64,000 nucleotides of DNA from Pseudomonas sp. PDM18 (GTDB taxonomy: Bacteria > Pseudomonadota > Gammaproteobacteria > Pseudomonadales > Pseudomonadaceae). The number at the start of each line of letters is the position of its first letter. Within the stretch, counting starts at the first letter, position 1. The stretch is taken from positions 1 through 64,000 of the forward strand of contig NZ_JACVBX010000006.1 of NCBI RefSeq assembly GCF_014852585.1, in the 5' to 3' direction. This document shows, one piece after another, positions 56,376-64,000 of the stretch. The notes under the pieces are model-generated. The model was not told the DNA's origin. It saw only the letters and a program-made list of their open reading frames with translations, and did no database searches. The position numbers and the translations under genes were made by a program.

Positions 56376-56690
56376 GGTGGATTTCTCCTCATCAGGGTTC
56401 AAACCAGCACGCGACATACAAGAACTGCCGCGCCTCGATCTATCTGATGGGACAGACCTGCACCTGAGAGTTCAGATAATCGGTCGGCCTGCGCCGAGCG
56501 CGCCCCGGTCCTTAGTCCTCGGCGGCCCCGGCAACTGCTGGCGGGCTCTTCCTCACGCCGAGTTTCTCCAGCCGTGGCCAGTCCGTTTGTTAGCGACCGT
56601 TCATCCACTGCAGTGAACGCTCATTGGCCAGGCCCCGTCATCCGGACATGCCCCAGCTGGCGGGGCACTCATCTGACCAGAGGAATCACC
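56376..56690. other. Divergent intergenic region between katE and the DUF4142 gene
   Basis: 315 bases. Minus-strand CTGAACTC (56475-56468) faces katE but lacks a -10 at the usual spacing (TCAGA occurs slightly further on). A plus-strand element (56613-56642) faces the DUF4142 gene. No small gene was supported. Confidence 0.45.
56613..56642 (+). promoter_or_regulatory. AlgU/sigma-E-like promoter for the DUF4142 gene
   Basis: GTGAACGC, then TCATC 19 bases after GTGAAC, the same -10 as before the DUF2934 gene. 48 bases before the ATG at 56691. Confidence 0.42.
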
Positions 56691-57206
56691 ATGAACATGA
56701 CAGCCCACCTGCGAGGCGGACTCCTGTGCGCCCTCGTCCTCGTCGCCACCCCGCTGATGGCGGAACAGAAATCAGCCCAGGACCAGCACTTCGTCAGCGA
56801 AGCGTCAGCCGCCGGCATGGCGGAGATCGATGCCGCCAAACTGGCGCTGAAGAAAAGCCAGTCCGCCGATGTGAAGACCTTCGCCCAACACATCATCGAT
56901 GATCACGAAAAGGCCAATGCCACGCTGAAGAAGCTCGCCGCAGCGCATCAACTGCAGCTCTCCGACAGCGCCAGCCTGACCAGCCAGGCAAAGGCCAAGG
57001 TGCTTGACGCGCGCGAAGGGTCGTTCGACGCAGCCTATGCCAACAACCAGGTCAGCGCTCATGAGGAGGCAGTGAAGGTCTTCACCGACGCAGCCAACAA
57101 TGCCGTAGACGCGGACATCAAGAAATTCGCCCAGGACACCCTCCCGGTGCTCCAGCAGCACCTCGAGATGGCGCAGGAACTGGTCAAGGTGCACCCTTCC
57201 AAATAG
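56691..57206 (+). CDS. DUF4142 periplasmic four-helix protein
   Basis: 171 residues. Signal peptide GGLLCALVLVATPLMA with cleavage before EQKSAQD (about residue 23). The mature part is a ferritin-like helix bundle: QHFVSEASAAGMAEIDAAKL, then KTFAQHIIDDHEKANATLKK and ANNQVSAHEEAVKVFTDAAN, the DUF4142 pattern with conserved His/Glu residues. Family members are periplasmic and stress-linked with unknown chemistry. AGAGGA precedes the ATG; the upstream extension to 56574 is not supported. Confidence 0.88.
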   Translation: MNMTAHLRGGLLCALVLVATPLMAEQKSAQDQHFVSEASAAGMAEIDAAKLALKKSQSADVKTFAQHIIDDHEKANATLKKLAAAHQLQLSDSASLTSQAKAKVLDAREGSFDAAYANNQVSAHEEAVKVFTDAANNAVDADIKKFAQDTLPVLQQHLEMAQELVKVHPSK

Positions 57207-57226
57207 GCGTTGAGCTGGAGCCTTCG

Positions 57227-57244
57227 GCGCTGATCGCTCAGCGC
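57227..57244 (+). terminator. Weak hairpin after the DUF4142 gene
   Basis: GCGCTGA and TCAGCGC pair perfectly around a four-base loop, 20 bases after the stop. There is no T-tract, so termination would be weak. Confidence 0.3.
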
Positions 57245-57440
57245 CCGGCTACCGGTCAGCAGACCAGCTACCCAGCTGCGACTCTGTAGCGTTTGGCCGG
57301 TAACATGAACGACCGCGAGTCAGTGAGTGCACGCAATTCCTGTCCTTCGACCCTGACTTCGAAAGCATTTGGCACGAGTCCGACTATTCTTCTGTGCGTA
57401 TCGCCTGCCGGAACTCCGGGAGGCAACCAGGAGACGCTTC

Positions 57441-58169
57441 TTGAATCGGACTCGACTGCTCATTGCATCCTGCCTGTCACTGATTTCGTTCTTTGCCCAT
57501 GCCCAGACCCCGGTGGCCTTTCTCCAGGGCCGTCTCTACGAGCTTCGTCGCGACACTTCGCCAGCCACGTGCACCGAATGGCCGAGCGGCCTCCCCGATG
57601 GCGTCTGGGGAAACGGCGGCGATTACGTTCCCGATGGCGAACACCTGAGTGCCGATGGCGGCGTGCTGATCACTTCGGCGATCTACAAGCCAACTGGCGT
57701 TCGCGTTTCGCACACCTTCTACAAAAACCGGCAGTCATGCCTTGCAGACCTTTCGCCGAAACCGACGGCGACTGCCGTGAAGAACGACGGCCGGGGAAGC
57801 TATGTCGACAGGCTGCAGCGTGATTTCGGCAGCCGCCTGTATTTCAGCTCCGCCGAGGCCGAGGCCCTGGTGAAGAAGATCAATATCGACTGCAAGGCTC
57901 CCGATGGTCGTTACCTACCGCTCTACAACGCACTTCTGGCGCGCCTGGATGAAGGCAGCACGCCTGATGCCTGGATGGAAACCAGCGTGGTCAACACTGG
58001 CAAGAAACTGCAGGTGTTCGACAGCGTTCGGCTGAAGAGCGGCAAGGAGCTCACCCCTCAACTGACCCTGGAAATCAACGAATTCGGCGGGTACGAAACC
58101 CACGGCGTGCGCCCGCAGGCGCTGTCCAATGCCTGCTTTGGCAGCTACGGCCCCATCTGGAAGCTCTAG
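57441..58169 (+). CDS. Periplasmic hypothetical protein with TTG start
   Basis: 242 residues from TTG at 57441, chosen because AGGAG stands eight bases before it and the sequence then gives a clean signal peptide (NRTRLLIASCLSLISFFAHA, cleavage before QTPV). An upstream ATG at 57369 would bury the signal. The mature part has Cys in PATCTEWPSG, NRQSCLADL, NIDCKAP and SNACFGSYG, allowing two disulfides, and mixed beta-rich sequence. No family recognised. Confidence 0.6.
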   Translation: MNRTRLLIASCLSLISFFAHAQTPVAFLQGRLYELRRDTSPATCTEWPSGLPDGVWGNGGDYVPDGEHLSADGGVLITSAIYKPTGVRVSHTFYKNRQSCLADLSPKPTATAVKNDGRGSYVDRLQRDFGSRLYFSSAEAEALVKKINIDCKAPDGRYLPLYNALLARLDEGSTPDAWMETSVVNTGKKLQVFDSVRLKSGKELTPQLTLEINEFGGYETHGVRPQALSNACFGSYGPIWKL

Positions 58170-58502
58170 TTTTCACCTTCTTCTCGTAACTATTTGAATC
58201 TGCTGGAGTTGCCTTTCTAGACAGGTCATCGCGACTTAAGCTCGCTGGCCGGCAAAATGCTGCGGATCACCCATACTCATTCCACACCGACCAACACCCG
58301 CCAAGCCCTTCAAAAAGAGAGGCCCGAGCAAGGCGAGTGCTTGAGCGGCGTAGTAGCAGATGCAAGCCCCTGCTCTCTTTCCATAGAGAAGCCCTGGGAG
58401 CGGGGTGTCGTGGCAGCCAGGAAGCAGCCGGCGTGGTGAACACCCGCCGGGCAGTATCGACAGGGCCAAGAGGCCCGCAAGGAATCACAAGAGGGCTGAT
58501 GA
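58170..58502. other. Long leader region before the CPA2 antiporter
   Basis: 333 bases with no supported gene. It contains inverted repeats AAAGAGAG (about 58312-58319) and CTCTCTTT (about 58373-58380), and a near-direct repeat GAGGCCCG(AG)CAAGG at about 58319 and 58470. Such arrangement suggests a structured 5' leader, but no known riboswitch was recognised. Confidence 0.4.
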
Positions 58503-60350
58503 ATGCCACATGACGGGAGCCTGCTGCAGGCGACGGTAATCTTCCTGCTGACGGTCGTCATTCTTGTACCCCTGGCGCAGCGCGTGAGGCTCGGCGCGGT
58601 GCCGGGCTATCTGTTGGCCGGCATCCTGATCGGCCCGTCCGTTCTGGGCCTTGTCAGTCATCCGGAGAACGTCAGCCGTCTCTCGGAAATGGGCGTGGTG
58701 ATGCTGCTGTTCATTATCGGCCTGGAGCTTTCTCCGCGCCGTTTGTGGATGATGCGCCGCTCACTGTTCGGCGTGGGGTCGCTGCAGGTAGGACTGACAG
58801 CCCTGGTGCTCGGTCTGATCGCCTTTCTGCTGTTCGGCCAGTCGCCCGCCGCGGCGGTGGTGCTGGGCGTGGGCCTGGCGCTCTCCTCCACCGCCTTCGG
58901 CCTGCAGGTGCTGGCCGAGCGCAAGGAACTGGGCAAGCCCCAGGGCCGGTTGGCCGTCGGCATCCTTTTATTCCAGGACATTGCCGCCATTCCGCTGATC
59001 GCCCTGGTGCCTTTGCTGGCCGGTAGCGGCGACCCGTCAAACGAAGGCACTCGTCCGCTACTGACAGTGGCTGTCGGTATTGGCGTGGTGGTCATCGGTG
59101 GCCGCTACCTGCTGCGCCCGGTGTTCACCTGGGCAGTCGGCTCGGGCTTGCGCGAGCTTTCCACGGCCACCGCGCTGCTGGTGGTGCTGGGCACCGCCTG
59201 GATCATGGAGCACGTCGGTGTCTCCATGGCGCTGGGCGCGTTCCTCGCCGGCATGCTGATGGCCGAATCGCAGTTCCGTCATGAGCTGGAATCCCAGATC
59301 GAGCCGCTCAAGGGCCTGTTGCTCGGCTTGTTCTTCGTCGGCGTGGGCATGACTGCCGACCTCAGTCTGCTGGTCGATACGCCGTTGCTGGTACTGGGGC
59401 TGACGGTGCTGCTGGTGGGGATCAAGCTGCCGCTGCTGTTCGGCCTCGGGCGCTTCACCGGCGGGCTGGAGCGCTCCGAGGCGATCTGCCTGGGGGTAGT
59501 GCTGGCATCCGGTGGCGAGTTTGCCTTCGTGGTGTTCAAGCTGGCCTTGGATCACCAACTCCTGGAGCAGCGGGTGCACGATGTGCTGGTGCTGGTCATT
59601 ACCCTGTCGATGGCCGTAGTGCCTCTGGTGATGATGGCTCTGGCCCGTCAGTTGCGCGGCGATACGCCCTCCGCCGCGGTGCCGGATGGGCCTCCGGATG
59701 TGAGCGATGAGCCGCGCGTGGTGATAGCCGGCATGGGCCGCATGGGCCGGGTGGTCGCCAACCTGCTGCAGGCCCAGGGCGTGTCGGTGGTGGCGCTGGA
59801 TACCTCGATGGACGCCATCGTTCGCCAAGGCAAGGAAGGCCGCGTGCCGGTTTATTACGGCGATCCGACGCGCCCGGAAATCCTCCACGCCGCCAAGGTC
59901 GGCGAGGCGGAGCTGGTGATAGTCGCCACCGACGATCCGCAGATCAACCTGAACACCGTGGACGCCCTCTCCCGCCTCTATCCCAAGACCCGCGTGATCT
60001 CCCGCGCGCTGAATCGCCAGCAGGTCCTGCAATTGCTCGATCGGGGCGCCAATCCGGTGCGCGAAACCTTCCACTCCAGCCTGGAGATGGGGCGCCGCGC
60101 CTTCATCGAGCTGGGCGTGAGCGAGGAGCAGGCCGCGGCCTGGGTGCGCCGCTATCAACTGCAGGAAGTGCAGTCGCTGCTGGAACTGCACCGCCAGGGC
60201 CGTGACGACGAACCCGGCGGCCGCTTCGATGACGACGGCATCGGCAATACCCTTGCAAGTGTTGCGACTTTCACCGCGCCAGGCTCGCCCGAATCTACGT
60301 CGGAAACCGCCATGCAAAGCGCCGATGGGCGCACTGACCGCCCCGCCTGA
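58503..60350 (+). CDS. CPA2 monovalent cation:proton antiporter with TrkA-N domain (KefC-like)
   Basis: 615 residues. About twelve predicted helices in residues 5-380 with GYLLAGILIGPSVLGLVSHP (about 35-54), VMLLFIIGLELSPRRLWMMR (about 65-84) and LFFVGVGMTADLSLLVDTPL. A Rossmann RCK-N domain follows (VVIAGMGRMGRVVANLLQAQ, about 409-428), which binds nucleotide or glutathione in relatives. It expels K+ in exchange for H+ under electrophile or salt stress. No KefF/KefG partner was found. GAGGG lies near the start. Confidence 0.88.
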   Translation: MPHDGSLLQATVIFLLTVVILVPLAQRVRLGAVPGYLLAGILIGPSVLGLVSHPENVSRLSEMGVVMLLFIIGLELSPRRLWMMRRSLFGVGSLQVGLTALVLGLIAFLLFGQSPAAAVVLGVGLALSSTAFGLQVLAERKELGKPQGRLAVGILLFQDIAAIPLIALVPLLAGSGDPSNEGTRPLLTVAVGIGVVVIGGRYLLRPVFTWAVGSGLRELSTATALLVVLGTAWIMEHVGVSMALGAFLAGMLMAESQFRHELESQIEPLKGLLLGLFFVGVGMTADLSLLVDTPLLVLGLTVLLVGIKLPLLFGLGRFTGGLERSEAICLGVVLASGGEFAFVVFKLALDHQLLEQRVHDVLVLVITLSMAVVPLVMMALARQLRGDTPSAAVPDGPPDVSDEPRVVIAGMGRMGRVVANLLQAQGVSVVALDTSMDAIVRQGKEGRVPVYYGDPTRPEILHAAKVGEAELVIVATDDPQINLNTVDALSRLYPKTRVISRALNRQQVLQLLDRGANPVRETFHSSLEMGRRAFIELGVSEEQAAAWVRRYQLQEVQSLLELHRQGRDDEPGGRFDDDGIGNTLASVATFTAPGSPESTSETAMQSADGRTDRPA

Positions 60351-60361
60351 GGAGAAGAACC

Positions 60362-61465
60362 ATGCAACCAGGATTCAAGCTCGACGGAGCCCTTTCCCAG
60401 GGCATGCTCGACATACTCATCAAGGCGGGGCTGGTGGCCGCTCTGGTGATCTTTTCCTTCGAGGTGTTCCAGCCGTTCCTCGAGCTGATGCTCTGGTCGG
60501 TGATCCTCGCGGTCACCCTCTACCCCGTGCTGCGCTGGGTCAAAGCGCGCACCGGGCTGAAGGACGGCCACGCGGCGACACTGATCGTGCTCTTCGTGCT
60601 GCTGGTCCTGATCGCGCCGATCTACCTGATGGCGACGTCCATTGCCGACTCGGTCGACAGCGTCGGAGCGATCCTCAAGAGCGGCACCTTGAGCGTACCG
60701 GCTCCCTCGCCTTCGGTTGCCGAATGGCCGCTGATCGGGCCACGCGTGTACGACTTCTGGCTGGCTGCTTCCCATAGCCTGAGCGATGTGCTGCGCACCC
60801 TGGTGCCCAACCTCAAGGACGCCGGGCGCATGCTCCTGGGCGCTGCGGCCAGCGCGGGCGGCGCCTTCCTGCTATTCATCGGCGCGATCATCATCTCCGG
60901 CATCATCATGGCCTTTGGCGAGATGGGCACCATTGCCGCGCAGCGTATTGCCCTGCGGATTTCTGGAGCGGAACGAGGCGTGCACATCGCTGCGCTGTGC
61001 ACCGCCACCATCCGCGCAGTCGCTCTGGGCGTGATCGGCATCGCTTTCATCCAGATGCTGCTGATCGGCATCGGCTTCGTCATCAAGGGCGTGCCGGGCG
61101 CGGGCATCCTGGCGCTGATCGTACTGGTGCTCGGCATCGCCCAGGCGCCAGCGAGCCTCATCACCCTGCCGGTGATCATCTATGTGCTGAGCACCGAAGG
61201 CTTCACCGGCACGACCCTCGTGTTCGCCATCTACATCTTCGTCGCCGGCCTCGCCGACAACGTGCTCAAGCCGTTGCTACTGGGCCGTGGCGTCGACGTA
61301 CCGATGCCGGTGGTGCTGATCGGCGCCCTCGGCGGGATGGTGGTCAAGGGCATCATCGGCCTGTTCCTCGGCCCGGTGATCCTCGCCGTGACCTACAAGC
61401 TGTTCTGGCAATGGGTGGACCAGCAGGTACCGAAGATGGACAAGCCCGTCACTCCGTCCGAATGA
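60362..61465 (+). CDS. AI-2E family transporter
   Basis: 367 residues. Starts 11 bases after the antiporter stop with GAGGAG upstream. Hydrophobic pairs near residues 18-55, 66-90, 150-185, 210-260 and 265-340, with the central soluble segment at 100-150, match the PerM/TqsA (AI-2E) family. Members export small molecules or act as Na+/H+ antiporters in some bacteria; here substrate unknown. The 3' end leads into the efflux genes by 13 bases. Confidence 0.85.
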   Translation: MQPGFKLDGALSQGMLDILIKAGLVAALVIFSFEVFQPFLELMLWSVILAVTLYPVLRWVKARTGLKDGHAATLIVLFVLLVLIAPIYLMATSIADSVDSVGAILKSGTLSVPAPSPSVAEWPLIGPRVYDFWLAASHSLSDVLRTLVPNLKDAGRMLLGAAASAGGAFLLFIGAIIISGIIMAFGEMGTIAAQRIALRISGAERGVHIAALCTATIRAVALGVIGIAFIQMLLIGIGFVIKGVPGAGILALIVLVLGIAQAPASLITLPVIIYVLSTEGFTGTTLVFAIYIFVAGLADNVLKPLLLGRGVDVPMPVVLIGALGGMVVKGIIGLFLGPVILAVTYKLFWQWVDQQVPKMDKPVTPSE

Positions 61466-61478
61466 CCCAGGGATCGCC

Positions 61479-62999
61479 ATGCCAGAGCGTGCCAGACGCT
61501 GCACCCTGATCCTCGCCGCCCTGCTGGGCGGCTGCACCCAGGTCGGCCTCGACTACCAGAAGCCGGAACAACCGTGGCTGAACGACTGGAGCACGCCGCT
61601 GCTGGACCAGGCCGGCCAGCGTGCGGCCGCGCCGGATTTCAGCCGCTGGTGGACAGTGTTCGCCGACCCGACCCTGGATGCGCTGATCGCCGAGGCCGAC
61701 GCGCACAACACCAGCCTGCGCGTGGCCGGCCTGCGCATCGCCGAGGCGCGCGCACAACTGGCCATCGCCGAGACCGGGCGTTATCCGCAGCTGCAGCAGA
61801 TCAGCGCCGACAGCCTCTACCTCAAGCAGAACCAGCACGGTGCGCCCAGCGCACGGGACTCGGTGTTCTGGCAATCCAGCGTCGGCTTCGACATCGGCTG
61901 GGAGATTGACTTCTGGGGACGTTTCAGCCGCGCCATCGAATCGGCTGACGCGGTGTATTTCGCCTCCCAGGCCAACTACGCCGACGCCATGGTGCTGCTG
62001 CGCGCGCAGGTCGCCGACACCTACTTTGGCCTGCGTACCGCCGAGGCGCGCCTGGATATCGCCCGCGAGAACGCCAGGCGCCAGGAGCGCAGCCTGGAAA
62101 TCACCGAGCGGCTGTTCCGCCACGGAGAAAACGACGAGCTGGACTGGCAGCAGGCGCGTACCCAGTACCTGGCGACCAAAGCGACCATCCCCGAATTCGA
62201 GAACCAGGTGAACGCTCTGCGCAACATCCTCTGCGCCCTCCTCGGCCGCCCGCCGGGCGAGATGCCGGAGCTGCTCGCGCGCCACGGCCAATTGCCGATG
62301 CCCAACGGGGCGATCCTCCAGGATGTGCCGGCCCGCCTGCTGCAGCGCCGCCCGGACATCCGCGCCGCCGAACAGGCGGTGGCTGCGCAGTCGGCCCTGG
62401 TGGGCGTCGCCGAGGCCGATCTGTACCCGTCGCTGAGCCTGATCGGCAGTCTGGGCTGGAGCTTCGTCTCGGCCAGCAACCTGCCCGACAGCTTCAACCT
62501 CGCCGCCGGCCCGAGCCTGATCTGGAATCCTTTTGACTACGGCCGGCGTAAGAACGCCGTGCGCGTGGAGGATGCGCGTCTGCAGCAACTGATCGAGCTG
62601 TACCAGCAGGATGTGCGCAACGCCGCGCGCGAAGCCGACGACGCAGCCAGTGGCCTGGTGCGCTCACTGCAGAGCGCCGGTATCCGCGAACAGGCCTCGC
62701 AGGCGGCGCAGCGCTCGCTGAACCTCGCCAGTTCGCAGTACCGCGAAGGTTTCGCCGACTTCCAGCGCGTGCTCGATGCCCAGCAATTGCTGCTGCAACA
62801 GCAGGACGGCTACCTCGTCAGCCGCGGTAACGCCGTTAGCAGCCTGGTGGCGCTGTACAAGGCGCTCGGCGGCGGTTGGGACAGCCAGCGCGCGCCCATC
62901 GATTCCGCCACCCGGCAACAGATGCAGCAACGCACCGACTGGGGTGACCTGCTCGATGAGCCCTCCCCAGCCGCCAAGGACGAAGGAATCCCGAAATGA
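61479..62999 (+). CDS. NodT-type outer-membrane efflux factor (RND/MFS lipoprotein)
   Basis: 506 residues. The N-terminus has a lipobox-like LLGGCTQVG (Cys near 20), then the two tandem OEP helical repeats. FEPLVDW-like FSRWWTVFADPTLDALIAEA (about 49-68), GWEIDFWGRFSRAIESADAV (about 140-159) and DVPARLLQRRPDIRAAEQAV (about 283-302) are the NodT signatures. It forms the trimeric exit duct for a tripartite pump. Its stop overlaps the HlyD-family gene, and the inner-membrane partner should follow beyond the window. Confidence 0.9.
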   Translation: MPERARRCTLILAALLGGCTQVGLDYQKPEQPWLNDWSTPLLDQAGQRAAAPDFSRWWTVFADPTLDALIAEADAHNTSLRVAGLRIAEARAQLAIAETGRYPQLQQISADSLYLKQNQHGAPSARDSVFWQSSVGFDIGWEIDFWGRFSRAIESADAVYFASQANYADAMVLLRAQVADTYFGLRTAEARLDIARENARRQERSLEITERLFRHGENDELDWQQARTQYLATKATIPEFENQVNALRNILCALLGRPPGEMPELLARHGQLPMPNGAILQDVPARLLQRRPDIRAAEQAVAAQSALVGVAEADLYPSLSLIGSLGWSFVSASNLPDSFNLAAGPSLIWNPFDYGRRKNAVRVEDARLQQLIELYQQDVRNAAREADDAASGLVRSLQSAGIREQASQAAQRSLNLASSQYREGFADFQRVLDAQQLLLQQQDGYLVSRGNAVSSLVALYKALGGGWDSQRAPIDSATRQQMQQRTDWGDLLDEPSPAAKDEGIPK

Positions 63000-64000
63000 G
63001 TGACACCCCAGCTACCCCGCCGGCACCGCGCTCGCCCCCCGCCCCCGGCAAGTCCGCGCCGGATCGCGGCATGCGCCTGGTGTTGCTGCTGATCGTCGTC
63101 AGCCTGGTCTGGTACCTGCTCGCCGATCGCTTCACGCCCTATACCCAGCAGGCGCGGTTGCAGGCCTACGTGGTCGCGGTGAGCGCCGAGGTGGCCGGCC
63201 CGGTAAAGCGCGTGGCGGTGGGCAACAATCAGGAAGTGCGCAAGGGCGACGTGCTTTTCGAACTGGATCAGGAGCAATACCGCATCGCCCTGCAGCGCGC
63301 CGAGGCGGACCTGGACACGGTACGCCGACAGATCGGTGCCAGCACTGCCGGCATCGACTCCGCCCAAGCCTCGCTTGCCGCCGCCCAGGCCAACGAGCGC
63401 AAGGCCCGGCAAGATGCCGAGCGCCTGCAAAGGCTCTACCAGGAAGACCCCGGCACGGTTTCCGTGCGCCGGCTGGAAGCCGCGCAGGCAACCCGTGAAC
63501 AGGCGGCCAGCCAGGTCGCGGCAGCCCGCGCCGAAGTCGAGCGCGCCCGCGAACAGCAAGGCGGGCATGACGAAGACAATGCCCAGCTGCGCAGCGCTAC
63601 GGCCACCGTTGCCAAGGCCCGCCTCGATCTCGCCCGTACTACGGTCCGCGCCGATTCCGACGGCCTGATCACCGACCTGCGCACGGACGTCGGCCATTAC
63701 GTCGGCCCCGGCAGCCCGGTGATGACACTGATCGCCATCCACGACCTGTGGATCAGCGCCGACATGACCGAGAACAACCTCGGCCACCTGCGCAACGGCA
63801 CACCGGTGCTGGTAGTGCTCGATGCGCTGCCCGGCGAGTTGCTCAAGGGGCGCATTCGCAGCATCGGCTACGGCGTCAGTGTCGGCCAGGGTACGCCGCC
63901 GGGCTCGCTGCCGACGGTGCAGAACAGCCGCGAATGGCTGCGCTCGGCGCAGCGCTTCCCGGTGATTGTCGAGCTGGACCGCGACCAGTTGGAAAGCCCG
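62996..64000 (+). CDS. HlyD/EmrA-family membrane fusion protein (3' end beyond window)
   Basis: Partial, first 335 residues. A cytosolic proline-rich start (TPATPPAPRSPPAPGKSAPD) and one membrane helix (MRLVLLLIVVSLVWYLLADR, about 26-45) are followed by the biotinyl-lipoyl half-motif RLQAYVVAVSAEVAGPVKRV (about 54-73). A long coiled-coil hairpin (about 95-205) leads to the second lipoyl half (DGLITDLRTDVGHYVGPGSP). It is the periplasmic adaptor of an efflux pump, EmrA/AaeA type. ATGA overlap with the outer-membrane factor. Confidence 0.9.
   Translation, partial: MSDTPATPPAPRSPPAPGKSAPDRGMRLVLLLIVVSLVWYLLADRFTPYTQQARLQAYVVAVSAEVAGPVKRVAVGNNQEVRKGDVLFELDQEQYRIALQRAEADLDTVRRQIGASTAGIDSAQASLAAAQANERKARQDAERLQRLYQEDPGTVSVRRLEAAQATREQAASQVAAARAEVERAREQQGGHDEDNAQLRSATATVAKARLDLARTTVRADSDGLITDLRTDVGHYVGPGSPVMTLIAIHDLWISADMTENNLGHLRNGTPVLVVLDALPGELLKGRIRSIGYGVSVGQGTPPGSLPTVQNSREWLRSAQRFPVIVELDRDQLESP

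Noticed and set aside
56446-56475. CTGAAC box before katE as a full ECF promoter
   Set aside because: The -35-like half is perfect, but no TCNNN box occurs at 18-19 bases; TCAGA appears only a few bases further, so it was not called as a promoter.

Overview
The window is high-GC DNA with short intergenic gaps, many ATGA/GTGA start-stop overlaps and strong AGGAG-type ribosome binding sites. Gene content and order resemble, from memory, the stationary-phase/stress region of Pseudomonas aeruginosa around PA2133-PA2192: glycogen/trehalose genes, KatE, Ku/LigD, metallothionein and GlgE. The host is very probably a Pseudomonas; the species cannot be fixed from the sequence alone. No rRNA, tRNA, CRISPR array, insertion sequence or phage gene was seen.

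Layout. (1) 1-12,040: a sulfotransferase fragment, a membrane protein, an MscS channel, a DUF748 protein and many small stress-type genes (KGG-repeat protein, hemerythrin, CinA/PncC, orphan receiver, DJ-1/PfpI protein, low-affinity iron permease family protein, TPP-dependent oxidase), with a decayed CBS-domain relic at 9,000-9,100. (2) 12,267-15,251: a tightly coupled four-gene operon (acyl-CoA dehydrogenase-like, PIG-L deacetylase, NodS-like methyltransferase, GT2 glycosyltransferase) of unknown product. (3) 15,255-17,136: alpha/beta hydrolase plus DUF3182 protein. (4) 17,800-28,462: glgA-treZ-malQ-treY-DUF2934-glgX. (5) 28,553-32,457: DUF72, endonuclease/phosphatase, cardiolipin synthase and LPG-synthase-like membrane protein. 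(6) 33,582-41,096, minus strand: glgE, treS-maltokinase, glgB. (7) 41,217-50,421: Ku with two small partners, glgP, SDR, metallothionein, LigD. (8) 50,546-54,159: carboxylate-amine ligase, divergent from a haem-oxygenase-like diiron protein and an NPPY methyltransferase. (9) 54,249-64,000: KatE, DUF4142 protein, CPA2 antiporter, AI-2E family transporter, NodT-type outer-membrane factor and an HlyD-family protein cut by the window edge.

How it works together. TreS/maltokinase, GlgE and GlgB form the route trehalose -> maltose -> maltose-1-phosphate -> branched alpha-glucan. GlgX, MalQ and GlgP trim or recycle the glucan, and TreY/TreZ turn glucan ends back into trehalose. No glgC lies in the window. 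KatE, hemerythrin, DJ-1, metallothionein, NHEJ repair and membrane-lipid genes fit a desiccation/osmotic/oxidative survival island.

The most useful regulatory observation is a recurring bipartite element, (C)TGAAC-N18/19-TCNNN, in front of at least nine transcription units on both strands. It matches the shape of an AlgU/sigma-E-type ECF promoter and would tie much of the island into one regulon. The best candidates for undescribed chemistry are the PIG-L/NodS/GT2 operon and the diiron oxidase/methyltransferase/ligase cluster.
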